A stretch of DNA of 64,000 nt from Cognatishimia maritima (GTDB taxonomy: Bacteria; Pseudomonadota; Alphaproteobacteria; Rhodobacterales; Rhodobacteraceae). The stretch covers positions 177,158-241,157 of the forward strand of contig NZ_FQWM01000005.1 of NCBI RefSeq assembly GCF_900129685.1, read 5' to 3'. The translations under genes and the position numbers were made by a program. A model generated the notes under the pieces. The model had not been told where the DNA came from. It did no database searches and saw only the letters and a program-made list of their open reading frames with translations. Of the stretch, positions 46,575 to 54,711 are shown one piece after another (position 1 is the stretch's first letter; each line of letters begins with the position of its first letter).

Positions 46575-47924
46575 CTATTCTCCCGGAACCGAGGCGGCGG
46601 GCCCTGGTGCGATGATCTCGCGATCACGCACCACCAGCATCGAATAGATGAACAACAGTGCGCCGATCACCACGGCCGCCCCAGCCCCGAAGCGCATCAG
46701 GTAAAAGACCGACAGGCTGTCCTGCACGTCCATGTAGTAATCCCCGACCACCCGCTGCATATGCGTCTGGATGGTGCCTGCGAAGGTCAGCACAAAGGTC
46801 ATGAACGCCATGCCGCCGGTCATCAGCCAGAACGACACCATGTTCAGCACCTGGTTGTAGGGCGCCCGTTGGCGCAGCATCGGCATCGCGTAGGTGAACA
46901 CCGCGAGATTCAGCGCCACATAGGCTCCGAAGAAGGCCAAGTGCCCGTGGGCTGCAGTGATCTGCGTGCCGTGGCTGTAGAAGTTGACGCCGTGCAGCGT
47001 GTGCAGAAAGCCCCAAACGCCCGCACCAAAGAAGGCAACAGTTGAAGATCCGAGCGACCACAGCAGTGCCGCCTTGTTCGGGTGGTTTTTGCGGCCCTTC
47101 CAGACCATGACGAAGGCGAAGCTCATCATCAGGAAGAACGGGATAACCTCGAAGGTCGAGAAGATCGAACCAATCCACTGCCAGTAGCCTGGAAGGCCGA
47201 TCCAGTAGAAGTGGTGTCCGGTGCCAAGTATTCCAGAGAACAATGCGGTAGCGACAATGACATAAAGCCATTTCTCGACCACCTCGCGGTCAACACCCGT
47301 CAGTTTCAGCAGTAGAAAGGCGAGGATCGCGGCCATCACCAGCTCCCAGGTGGCCTCCACCCAGAGGTGCACGACGAACCACCAGTACATCTTGTCGAGG
47401 CTCAGGTTGTCGGGGTTAATGAAGGCAAAAATCCAAAGCAGCGACAGAAGCCACAAGCCCATCAACAGCACGTTAGTGATGGCCGTCTTCTTGCCCGCGA
47501 GCACCGTCATCGAGATGTTGAGAAGGAAGATCAGTGCGGCCACGAGGATACCGAACTTCACCCAAAGAGGTTGTTCCAAAAACTCGCGCCCACCGTGGAT
47601 GCCGACGAGGTAGCTGCCGACCGCGCCAAGTGTGCCAACCAAAAGGATGATCAGCTGAACATAGGCCAGTTTGGGCGACCAAAGCTCACGATCCGATTCC
47701 TCCGGGATGAGGAAGTACGCCGCGCCAAAGAAGCCAAGCAGCAGCCACACGATCAGCGCGTTCGTGTGGATCATGCGGATCACGTTGAACGGCAAAAGCT
47801 CGGACAGGAAATTGGGCGAGACATAGACCCAGCCCGCGAGAAGCCCGCCCAGCACCTGAATGCCGAACAGCGCCATGGCCGCAAGGAAGTACCAGTAGGC
47901 CACTTTCTGTGATTGATATTTCAT
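46575..47924 (-). CDS. norB: Nitric oxide reductase subunit B (cytochrome c-dependent, cNOR)
   Basis: The catalytic subunit (449 aa, 12 helices) reduces two NO to N2O at a haem b3/FeB site. Key segments: IRMIHTNALIVWLLLGFFG with a haem b ligand His, HLWVEATWELVMAAI with the FeB Glu/His environment, GTGHHFYWIGLPGYWQ with the FeB His pair, and HGHLAFFGAYVALNLAVFTY with haem ligands. The length and the partner norC mark it as cNOR rather than quinol-type. AGGAGAGGAA precedes the ATG. Confidence 0.97.
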   Translation of the reverse strand: MKYQSQKVAYWYFLAAMALFGIQVLGGLLAGWVYVSPNFLSELLPFNVIRMIHTNALIVWLLLGFFGAAYFLIPEESDRELWSPKLAYVQLIILLVGTLGAVGSYLVGIHGGREFLEQPLWVKFGILVAALIFLLNISMTVLAGKKTAITNVLLMGLWLLSLLWIFAFINPDNLSLDKMYWWFVVHLWVEATWELVMAAILAFLLLKLTGVDREVVEKWLYVIVATALFSGILGTGHHFYWIGLPGYWQWIGSIFSTFEVIPFFLMMSFAFVMVWKGRKNHPNKAALLWSLGSSTVAFFGAGVWGFLHTLHGVNFYSHGTQITAAHGHLAFFGAYVALNLAVFTYAMPMLRQRAPYNQVLNMVSFWLMTGGMAFMTFVLTFAGTIQTHMQRVVGDYYMDVQDSLSVFYLMRFGAGAAVVIGALLFIYSMLVVRDREIIAPGPAASVPGE

Positions 47925-47936
47925 TGTTTCCTCTCC

Positions 47937-48389
47937 TTATCCGGCCTCGTTCGGCGGCCAGCCCTGGGTATCGGTCTGATCCGCCCAGCGGAGAAACTCC
48001 GCGAGACTGCGCATGTCCTCGTCCGTCAGTTCGTATTTCGGCATTTGCCTGCGCCCTTCGATTCCGCTGGGCTGGCTTTCGATCCAGGCCTTGAGAGTTT
48101 CGAACGCGTCTTCAGGGCTGTCGAGCACGCCCCAGCGTGTCATCACGTTGCCGACTTCAGGCGCGAAATACGCGCCCTCGCCATGCAGGCTGTGACAATT
48201 GATGCAGGAATTTTTCTCCCACACATGCTTGCCGCGAACCACCTCTTCGCTCAGCGGCATACCTGCCGTCGAGACGTTCACGACATATCTATGGGAGTGG
48301 ACGGTCATCGCCACGAAAACCACGACAAAGAAAATCGAGCCCCCGTAAAAGATGTTTCGCGCCCGTGATTTTGTCAGAATTTCCGCCAT
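47937..48389 (-). CDS. norC: Nitric oxide reductase subunit C (membrane-anchored cytochrome c)
   Basis: A 150-residue cytochrome c with one N-terminal anchor helix (YGGSIFFVVVFVAMTV) and haem c motif CINCH (Cys62, Cys65, His66). The likely axial Met is in GRRQMPKYEL. It passes electrons from pseudoazurin or cytochrome c to NorB. First gene of the nor operon; a palindromic NnrR-type site lies 60 bases upstream. Confidence 0.97.
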   Translation of the reverse strand: MAEILTKSRARNIFYGGSIFFVVVFVAMTVHSHRYVVNVSTAGMPLSEEVVRGKHVWEKNSCINCHSLHGEGAYFAPEVGNVMTRWGVLDSPEDAFETLKAWIESQPSGIEGRRQMPKYELTDEDMRSLAEFLRWADQTDTQGWPPNEAG

Positions 48390-48448
48390 AAGCCGGTCTC
48401 CTTGAATTCGGGATGACCGATCTCTAGCGCGGCACGAAACGTAAAAGT

Positions 48449-48462
48449 TTGCGCCAGCACAA
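48449..48462. promoter_or_regulatory. NnrR/Fnr-type operator upstream of norC and the DUF1858 gene
   Basis: TTGCGCCAGCACAA fits TTGNG-N4-CGCAA with one mismatch in the right half. It is 60 bases from the norC ATG on the minus strand and 48 from the DUF1858 ATG on the plus strand. The same CCAG spacer occurs in the site upstream of pseudoazurin. Confidence 0.7.
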
Positions 48463-48509
48463 CGTTTTGCCTCTTTGGGAGTTTAGCCTCGGGTCATCAG
48501 GAGAAACAC

Positions 48510-48719
48510 ATGCGAAAAAAGAAACTCGATGATTACGATCTGCCGTTGTCAGAAATAATGTCCCGCTGGCCGCAGACAATTGCCGTTTTTAACAGGCACA
48601 AGATGCTTTGTGTCGGGTGCCTCATCAGCCCTTTTCACACGATCGCAGATGCCTGCGTCGAGTACAGTCTGGATGATGACGTGTTTGTCGCAGAGTTAAT
48701 GGAAGCTGTGGGGCTATAG
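48510..48719 (+). CDS. DUF1858 small redox-type protein
   Basis: A 69-residue protein of the DUF1858 family: PLSEIMSRWPQTIAVFNRH and the CxxC motif MLCVGCLIS, followed by FHTIADACVEY. The domain is found with hybrid cluster proteins and NO-related enzymes and is thought to carry a redox disulfide or metal. CAGGAGA precedes the ATG. It is divergent from norC across a shared operator and converges on the regulator gene with a 6-base overlap. Confidence 0.87.
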   Translation: MRKKKLDDYDLPLSEIMSRWPQTIAVFNRHKMLCVGCLISPFHTIADACVEYSLDDDVFVAELMEAVGL

Positions 48720-49454
48720 ATCACTCTTGGGTTGGGAAATCACGACAAGCGCGTGCGGGTCCAGTACCTTGATGCGTTTACGCTTACTTTGCACCAGGCC
48801 CTGTTTCTCCCAGGCGCTGAGAAGGCGACTGGCCGTATGTAACGTGGTTGCGGTGAGTTCCGACAGGTCCTGCCGCGTGATTGGAAAATCAATCTCGATC
48901 CCGTCCGATACTTTGCGCCCTGTCTGATTGATCAGCCGAAGCAGCGCATTCGCGACCCTCTGCTCGACCTGCTGTGTTGCCATCTCCATCACCCGGTTGT
49001 GGATTTCACCCATACGGTCGCCAACGGTTTTGTAGGTCTCCGTCGCAAACCCGTCATAATCTGCAACAAACCCATCCCAAAGCCGGGTTGGCCAACTGAG
49101 CACGATCGATTCGGTCGCGGTCACAGCCGTTGCTGGGTAGGTCTCTCGCCCAATCGCCTTTGCAATTCCTAACAACTGCCCTGCGGGAATATGCAAAGCC
49201 GTCACTTGCTCCCCTGTCGGAGTAACCCGCACCACCCGCACATATCCATCAAGTAACATGAAAAAGCGTTCGGCGGGTGCGCCCTCATCAAAAATCGATA
49301 CGCCTTCATCGTATCTGCGCGATGTCGCCTGATCCAGAATGCTGCGAATCTCGCGCTTCTCCAGTTTGGAGAAGGGTGTCAGATACGTCAGCAGGCTTTC
49401 ATCGAGCCGCGGCAGAGTCTTGCGATGTGTTAAATCAGTCATCCTCGCAGTCAT
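48714..49454 (-). CDS. nnrR: Crp/Fnr-family regulator, NnrR/Dnr type
   Basis: A 246-residue protein with a cyclic-nucleotide-like sensor domain (YDEGVSIFDEGAPAERFFML, DGYVRVVRVTPTGEQVTALH) and a C-terminal helix-turn-helix with TRQDLSELTATTLHTASRLL. The N-terminal Cys of Fnr 4Fe-4S proteins are absent from the mature region, so it is likelier an NO sensor of the NnrR/Dnr class; this is inference supported by its place between norCBQD and nirK and by two matching operator sites. The start is unsure: ATG 49454 or 49442, neither with a good ribosome binding site; the frame stays open to 49538. Confidence 0.85.
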   Translation of the reverse strand: MTARMTDLTHRKTLPRLDESLLTYLTPFSKLEKREIRSILDQATSRRYDEGVSIFDEGAPAERFFMLLDGYVRVVRVTPTGEQVTALHIPAGQLLGIAKAIGRETYPATAVTATESIVLSWPTRLWDGFVADYDGFATETYKTVGDRMGEIHNRVMEMATQQVEQRVANALLRLINQTGRKVSDGIEIDFPITRQDLSELTATTLHTASRLLSAWEKQGLVQSKRKRIKVLDPHALVVISQPKSDL

Positions 49455-49524
49455 GCCACAACAGCTACCGTAATTTCCATCGCTTATCGGTTCGCAGTCA
49501 TCAGCGGCGCGATCGAGTTTGAAT

Positions 49525-49538
49525 TTGAGCCAGCGCAA
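49525..49538. promoter_or_regulatory. NnrR/Fnr-type operator upstream of pseudoazurin-nirK
   Basis: TTGAGCCAGCGCAA matches TTGAG-N4-CGCAA. It is 65 bases before the pseudoazurin ATG and about 70 bases upstream of the divergent regulator start, so autoregulation is possible. Ten of the fourteen bases, including the whole centre, are shared with the norC site. Confidence 0.75.
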
Positions 49539-49603
49539 CGTTCTCTTCGGCGAAAATCTTTATCTTGTCCTCAACGAACAACGCGAACCGAAAGGAAAAC
49601 GAA

Positions 49604-50044
49604 ATGCTTCGCACTGTTGTATCAGGTCTCGCTCTCGCCGCCATGTTGGGGGGCGCAGCTCTTGCCGAGACCTTTGAGGTTCAGATGCTCAACAAGGGCG
49701 CGGATGGGGGACGGATGGTCTTCGAACCTGCTTTCATCCATGCGCAACCCGGCGACACGATCAAGTTCATCGCGGCGAATAAGGGCCACAATGCCGAATT
49801 GAACAAGGGCATGATGCCGGCGGGCGCAGAGGGTTTCAAAGGCAAGATCAACGAAGAAATCGAGGTCACTTTGGACGCGGAAGGCATCTATGGGGTGATC
49901 TGCAAACCGCACTTTGCAATGGGCATGGTGATGACCATCGCCGTTGGCGACGCTGAGGTGCCCGAAAACTTCTTCGAAGGTCGGGTTCCACAGAAAGCCA
50001 AAGAGCGGTTCGAAGCACAGCTCGCCAATCTCGCAACGAATTAA
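49604..50044 (+). CDS. Pseudoazurin (type 1 copper protein)
   Basis: A 146-residue periplasmic blue copper protein. Signal peptide VVSGLALAAMLGGAALAE is cleaved before TFEVQMLNKG. Copper ligands are His in NKGHNAELNKG and the Cys-His-Met set in GVICKPHFAMGMVM. It delivers electrons to NirK (next gene) and possibly NorC. ATG 49604 has AAAGGAAAAC upstream, and the NnrR-type site sits at the expected distance. Confidence 0.95.
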   Translation: MLRTVVSGLALAAMLGGAALAETFEVQMLNKGADGGRMVFEPAFIHAQPGDTIKFIAANKGHNAELNKGMMPAGAEGFKGKINEEIEVTLDAEGIYGVICKPHFAMGMVMTIAVGDAEVPENFFEGRVPQKAKERFEAQLANLATN

Positions 50045-50098
50045 CGGATCCGCGGGCCTGATGTCCGCCTTTCGAAACCAACCCTGAAGGAGGGTCCC

Positions 50099-51316
50099 AT
50101 GACCAAATTCACCAATCCCGGCCTCATGAAGACAAGCCGCCGTAATGTACTGCGCGGCAGCATGCTCGTCGGTGCCGCTGCAATGACGGGATCCGGGGCA
50201 ATGGCTGCACCTCGGGCACCAAAACTGCACGGCATCAATGCCGCGTCGGCCAAAATCTACAACGCTGCCGGCAAGGAAGAAGTGGCAAGCGATGCCAAAC
50301 CAGCGGACCTTTCCGGCTACACCCGCGTGAAGCAGGAACTGGTCGCACCCCCCTTCGCGCCTGTGCATGAACAGGTTGCAACTGGGGGTCCGAAGATCGT
50401 TGAGATCACCATGGAGACCGAAGAGCGGCTTATTGTTGTCGACGAGGACAACGGCGCAAGCATCTGGGCTCTGACCTACAACGGCTCGGTGCCGGGCCCA
50501 CTGATCGTTGTCCACGAAGGCGACATGGTCGAACTCACCCTGCGCAACCCCATGTCGAGCATGATGGAGCACAATATCGATTTCCACGCATCAACCGGCG
50601 CTCTGGGTGGCGGTGGCCTGACCCATGTCTATCCCGGCGAGGAATGCGTGCTGCGCTGGAAGGCAACCAAGCCTGGCTGCTTCACTTATCACTGTGCTCC
50701 GGGCGGAGACATGATCCCCTATCACGTCACGCATGGTATGAACGGAGCCATTATGGTGCTGCCGCGCGATGGCTTGAAGGACAAGGACGGCAATCCGCTG
50801 CGCTATGACAGCATCGCCTATTTCGGCGAGCAGGACTACTACCTGCCCAAGGACGAAAACGGCGCCTACCGCACCTACGAAGCAGCAGGCGACGACTATG
50901 CCGACAGCCTTGAGGTGATGCGTGGCCTTATCCCAACCCATTCGGTGTTCAACGGTGCCGTCGGTGCCCTGACGGGCGAAGGCGCGATCAAAGCCAAGGT
51001 TGGTGAGACTGTGCTGATGGTCCACAATCAGGCGAACCGGGACTCCCGTCCGCACCTGATCGGCGGGCATGGCAACTATGTTTGGGAAAGCTCGTTCACT
51101 GACGCGCCGTTGCAGGACATGGAAACCTGGTTCGTGCGGGGCGGCAGCGCTGTTGCAGCGATGTACACCTTCGAACAACCGGGTGTCTATGCCTACGTGA
51201 ACCACAACCTCATCGAGGGTGTAATGCTCGGTGCGACCGCTCACGTGGTGGTCGAAGGACAGTGGGACAACGCACTAATGGAGCAGGTTGTCGCCCCGCG
51301 CAGTTTCGAAACCTAA
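50099..51316 (+). CDS. nirK: Copper-containing nitrite reductase
   Basis: Reduces nitrite to NO in the periplasm. A Tat signal ([18 protein letters not shown]) precedes two cupredoxin domains. Type 1 copper ligands are His158, Cys199, His209 and Met214; type 2 ligands are His163, His198 and the C-terminal His in YVNHNLIEG. The catalytic Asp161 (HNIDFH) and His in [10 protein letters not shown] are present. Length 405 aa. AAGGAGGG precedes the ATG. Fifteen bases separate it from nirV. Confidence 0.98.
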   Translation: MTKFTNPGLMKTSRRNVLRGSMLVGAAAMTGSGAMAAPRAPKLHGINAASAKIYNAAGKEEVASDAKPADLSGYTRVKQELVAPPFAPVHEQVATGGPKIVEITMETEERLIVVDEDNGASIWALTYNGSVPGPLIVVHEGDMVELTLRNPMSSMMEHNIDFHASTGALGGGGLTHVYPGEECVLRWKATKPGCFTYHCAPGGDMIPYHVTHGMNGAIMVLPRDGLKDKDGNPLRYDSIAYFGEQDYYLPKDENGAYRTYEAAGDDYADSLEVMRGLIPTHSVFNGAVGALTGEGAIKAKVGETVLMVHNQANRDSRPHLIGGHGNYVWESSFTDAPLQDMETWFVRGGSAVAAMYTFEQPGVYAYVNHNLIEGVMLGATAHVVVEGQWDNALMEQVVAPRSFET

Positions 51317-51331
51317 GAGAGGAGCAGGACG

Positions 51332-52081
51332 ATGTCGGCCGCTGCAATAACTGAGACAAGACTTGCTAAGACGTCCCTTGGTTTTGCCATCTTAAGTCTT
51401 GCAGCGGCAAGCATCGTCTGGGTCGCGCTTACGCAACGCGGCCCGGTTTCAGCCTATATGCCCGCGATGGCCGAGCGGGCCGTCGTTTTGCCAAATGGGC
51501 GTTCGGTCTACGTGCAAAAGTACGAAGTCACCGTGACCGAATGGAACAGATGCGCGAAGGACGGTGCCTGTGAGCTGACCTTGCGCGCACGACCCGACCA
51601 AGACCCTGCCACAACACCGGCAACCGGGCTGAACTATGTCGACGTTCAGCAGTATGTCTCTTGGATCAACAAAAGAAGCCGCCACGATTTCCGGCTACCA
51701 ACTGTTGAAGAATGGAACTCGATGGCCGCACCTGTTCTTCCTGAGAAACCTGATCCAATCTTTACGGACCAGTCGTTAACCTGGGCGTCTAGCTATCTGG
51801 TTGAGGGCCTGGCCCCGCGAGCGCTCAGGCCTCAAGGAAGTTTTTCTGCTTCCCCCGAAGGCGTCGTCGATCTCGACGGCAGCGTGTGGGAATGGACGAT
51901 GGAATGTTACGACGGATTGGATAGTGGCACTGCCCCTGATCGCTGTCCAGCATTCTTCGTCGGAGGCGAGCATTTGGCAGCGATGTCTTATCTGATCCGC
52001 GATCCCGCACGTGGAGGATGTGCCGTCGGTACGCCACCCGCTCACCTCGGGATGCGGCTGATCAGCGACAAAGCTGTTTGA
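51332..52081 (+). CDS. nirV: NirV, formylglycine-generating-enzyme-like accessory protein
   Basis: A 249-residue protein with one N-terminal membrane anchor or signal (LGFAILSLAAASIVWVAL) and an SUMF1/FGE-like domain: VQKYEVTVTEWNRCAKDG, GLNYVDVQQYVSWINKRS, FRLPTVEEWNSMA, DLDGSVWEWTMECYD and ARGGCAVGTPPAHLGMRLI. NirV regularly follows nirK in denitrifiers, but its role is not established. AGAGGAGCAGGAC precedes the ATG. Confidence 0.92.
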   Translation: MSAAAITETRLAKTSLGFAILSLAAASIVWVALTQRGPVSAYMPAMAERAVVLPNGRSVYVQKYEVTVTEWNRCAKDGACELTLRARPDQDPATTPATGLNYVDVQQYVSWINKRSRHDFRLPTVEEWNSMAAPVLPEKPDPIFTDQSLTWASSYLVEGLAPRALRPQGSFSASPEGVVDLDGSVWEWTMECYDGLDSGTAPDRCPAFFVGGEHLAAMSYLIRDPARGGCAVGTPPAHLGMRLISDKAV

Positions 52082-52404
52082 GAGAGGCGCACTGTTGTCG
52101 AATTGTGTCATCGGAAGACTGCACCGAAGTGCAACTCACAAATCAAACGAATTCGCCGCAACAGCACAGATTTCCTGCGGCAATTAAAGCCGCGGCTACA
52201 CAAGTCGGCTTCCTCCGCACCTTACCCATTCGCGGAACCCGAGATTTCGCTACCGCAGAGAAAAGCCACGACACCGGCTGCGACCGCAGCATTTCGACCG
52301 CCTGTCCAATGTCCTCTCTGGGTGGTCCACGGCAGCAGGTTACGAGCTACTGTCTTGTTTCAACGAAATATGAAACTAAAGTTTTGACGAGGTTTCAGAA
52401 CTGG
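52082..52404. other. Non-coding gap after nirV
   Basis: No frame here has a plausible start, ribosome binding site or recognisable domain. Open stretches run through it, but their translations look non-protein. The base composition turns less GC-rich toward the GFA gene. I see no terminator for nirK-nirV. Confidence 0.5.
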
Positions 52405-52815
52405 ATGGAAAACATGTGGATTTGCAATTGCAACTGTGGTTCGGTTGAATTCGAAATCAAAACGCCACCTATGGAAATCTATGTCTGTCATTGCAGCATA
52501 TGCCGAAGGTTTTCGGGCGGCGCCGGATTTCCTGTTGTTATTCTCAAAAACAAAGATTTCCGCTGGCTGAAGGGCGTTGAAAAGGTGCAGGTTTGGAAGA
52601 AGCCCGACGCAGACTGGGAATCTAATTTTTGCTCTATCTGCGGATCAGCACCTCCTGGCAAGAACGACAATGAACACACGTTCGTTCCAGCCGGGATGCT
52701 TTCTGATGCAATTGACGGTTTGGAAGTCAAACATCACTTATTTGTAGGCTCAAAGGCGAATTGGGACAAAATCGGTGATACCGGCAAACGACATGAAGGG
52801 TGCTTCACCAGCTAA
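52405..52815 (+). CDS. GFA-family zinc protein (glutathione-dependent formaldehyde-activating-like)
   Basis: A 136-residue CENP-V/GFA fold protein with zinc-binding Cys: MWICNCNCGSVEFEI, YVCHCSICRRFSGG and SNFCSICGSAPPG. Members bind glutathione adducts or act as small lyases; most are uncharacterised. The start is ATG 52405 or 52414; neither has a strong ribosome binding site. The gene is clearly more AT-rich than its neighbours, which suggests recent transfer. Confidence 0.82.
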   Translation: MENMWICNCNCGSVEFEIKTPPMEIYVCHCSICRRFSGGAGFPVVILKNKDFRWLKGVEKVQVWKKPDADWESNFCSICGSAPPGKNDNEHTFVPAGMLSDAIDGLEVKHHLFVGSKANWDKIGDTGKRHEGCFTS

Positions 52816-53168
52816 AGATTATGAGCTTTTCACGGCTGCCCCGTTTATCACACAAAAAAGGGGATCGCTGCCATTGCCATCAAACTACCGGAAGGTAGCT
52901 TCCTGAGCGTTCAGAAATTTGCAGTTCTGATTAGGGCCGTTTGTCTCACGATACCGGGTCTGGCGGTAGTTCTGGTCAGAAACGCCTGCAACTGAACAAG
53001 GCCGATGAAAAGAGATTGAGTTGCCGTTTCCGAGCGCTGCCGGGCACTGCCGGGCACTGCCCGAGATCAACCCTTTTCTCGTTTTTTGCTTCGACCACAA
53101 GAAACGGATATTTTGCCACGCGAGGTTCCGGCTTTTTACCCTCAGACATCACTGAGGAGTAAAACAGG
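52816..53168. other. Non-coding gap with a short tandem repeat
   Basis: I see no gene here. At 53041-53060 the ten-base unit CGGGCACTGC occurs twice in tandem, with partial copies on both sides. The SDR ribosome binding site (GAGGAG) lies near the right end. The AT-rich composition continues from the GFA gene. Confidence 0.5.
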
Positions 53169-53930
53169 ATGCAACTCAAAGACAAAACCGTGATCATCGC
53201 AGGCGCAAGCAGTGGCATCGGCGCCGCCGCTGCGCTTTTGTTCGCAAAAGAAGGGGCAAATCTTGTTCTTGGCGCACGTCGCGAGGGCGAACTTCGTTCG
53301 ATCGCCAGCCAGATCACGCAAAGCAACGGGCGGGTCGTTTCCCTGCCTGGTGACGTGGGCGAAGAGGGCTATGTCAAGGCGTTGGTCGATCTTGCCGAAG
53401 GTGAATTCGGAGGCCTGAATGCTGCGCTGAACAATGCCGGCGCGATCGGCGATGCCGTTCCGGTGCCGGACATGAGCTCGGAGAATTGGGACGCGGTTGT
53501 CAAAACCAACCTTACCAGTGCCTTCTATGCCGCCAAACACCAAATCCCTGCCATGAAGCGCAGCGGGGGTGGGTCGATCATCTTCACGTCCAGTTTCGTT
53601 GGCCATACCGCCGCTTTCCCCGGAATGGGGGCTTACGCCGCCAGTAAGTCGGGTCTGATCGGGCTTGCCCAAGTTCTGGCAACGGAACATGGGGCCGATG
53701 GAATCCGAGCCAACACTTTGCTGCCGGGTGGCACAAAAACGGCGATGGCGGGAGACTGGGACACCAACGAAGGCACGAAGGGCTTCTTAGAGTCCCTTCA
53801 TGCGCTCAAGCGCATGGCTGAACCAGAAGAGATCGCGAAAGCGGCGCTGTTCCTGGCGTCGGACAATTCTAGCTTTGTCACCGGAAGCGCCATGATCGTG
53901 GACGGCGGAAACTCGATCAACAAGGTCTGA
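53169..53930 (+). CDS. Classical short-chain dehydrogenase/reductase
   Basis: A 253-residue SDR: cofactor motif IIAGASSGIGAAAALLFAKEG, structural LNNAGAIGDAVP, catalytic Ser in IIFTSSFVGH and YAASKSGLIGLAQVL (Tyr-Lys), and C-terminal SFVTGSAMIVDGG. The Arg-rich GARREGE after strand 2 suggests NADP(H). Substrate unknown. It lies alone on the plus strand before the alkB operon, with a strong hairpin between them. Confidence 0.93.
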   Translation: MQLKDKTVIIAGASSGIGAAAALLFAKEGANLVLGARREGELRSIASQITQSNGRVVSLPGDVGEEGYVKALVDLAEGEFGGLNAALNNAGAIGDAVPVPDMSSENWDAVVKTNLTSAFYAAKHQIPAMKRSGGGSIIFTSSFVGHTAAFPGMGAYAASKSGLIGLAQVLATEHGADGIRANTLLPGGTKTAMAGDWDTNEGTKGFLESLHALKRMAEPEEIAKAALFLASDNSSFVTGSAMIVDGGNSINKV

Positions 53931-53948
53931 TCGGGTGCAATGCGCAAG

Positions 53949-53973
53949 AACCGGGCTGCTTTGCAGCCCGGTT
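53949..53973 (+). terminator. Strong hairpin after the SDR gene
   Basis: An 11-base perfect stem AACCGGGCTGC / GCAGCCCGGTT with loop TTT, 19 bases after the SDR stop. No T run follows, so termination may be partial; alkB begins 39 bases later. Confidence 0.55.
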
Positions 53974-54011
53974 CATCCCATGTGTCGCATAAGTGACTAC
54001 GGAGAGGTTAA

Positions 54012-54650
54012 ATGCAGACAGAGCTTTTCCCACTGGACGACACCAGACTTCTGCCGGACGGGGCCAAGATGCTGCGCGCGTTCGGCCAGCCATATCTTGC
54101 AGATATCAAAACTGCCTTGGACGATGTTCTGGTTCAGGCACCGACCCGGCACATGATCACGCCCGGAGGGCACAAGATGTCGGTCGCAATGACGAACTGC
54201 GGCGATTTCGGATGGGTCAGCGGCCCAAGCGGATATGCTTACCTGGATAGGGACCCTCTGACGGGGCGGCATTGGCCAAACATGCCGGAGGTATTCATGG
54301 CCCTGGCGCTGGATGCCGCTGCGCGGGCCGGGTACCCGTTGTTTACCCCGGACGCATGTCTGATCAATCTTTATGTGCCGGGAACCCGGCTGTCCCTGCA
54401 CCAGGACAAGAATGAACGCGACTTTGATCACCCGATTGTCTCGGTGTCGCTGGGCCTGCCCGCGACGTTTGAAATCGGCGGGCTCAAGCGCAGCGACCCA
54501 GTTCAACTTGTCCCGATGCGGCACGGCGATGTGCTGGTTTGGGGCGGGCCATCGCGGTTGGCTTTTCATGGGGTACGCACCATTCGCAAGGGCATACATC
54601 CTGAGTATGGCGCGCAGCGCCTGAACCTTACGTTTCGCCGATCGCAATGA
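54012..54650 (+). CDS. alkB: DNA/RNA alkylation repair dioxygenase AlkB
   Basis: A 212-residue 2-oxoglutarate/Fe(II) dioxygenase that removes methyl groups from 1-methyladenine and 3-methylcytosine. Iron ligands are His and Asp in SLHQDKNERDF and His in LAFHGVRTI; the 2OG-binding Arg is in QRLNLTFRR. The nucleotide-binding lid DFGWVSGPSGYAY matches E. coli AlkB. GGAGAGG precedes the ATG. ada follows on the same strand. Confidence 0.96.
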   Translation: MQTELFPLDDTRLLPDGAKMLRAFGQPYLADIKTALDDVLVQAPTRHMITPGGHKMSVAMTNCGDFGWVSGPSGYAYLDRDPLTGRHWPNMPEVFMALALDAAARAGYPLFTPDACLINLYVPGTRLSLHQDKNERDFDHPIVSVSLGLPATFEIGGLKRSDPVQLVPMRHGDVLVWGGPSRLAFHGVRTIRKGIHPEYGAQRLNLTFRRSQ

Positions 54651-54711
54651 TCGCTGGAACCACAGCGTCCAGGAGGGGCGCAGCTTTTCGCAAGTATTGA
54701 GCGAGGACATC

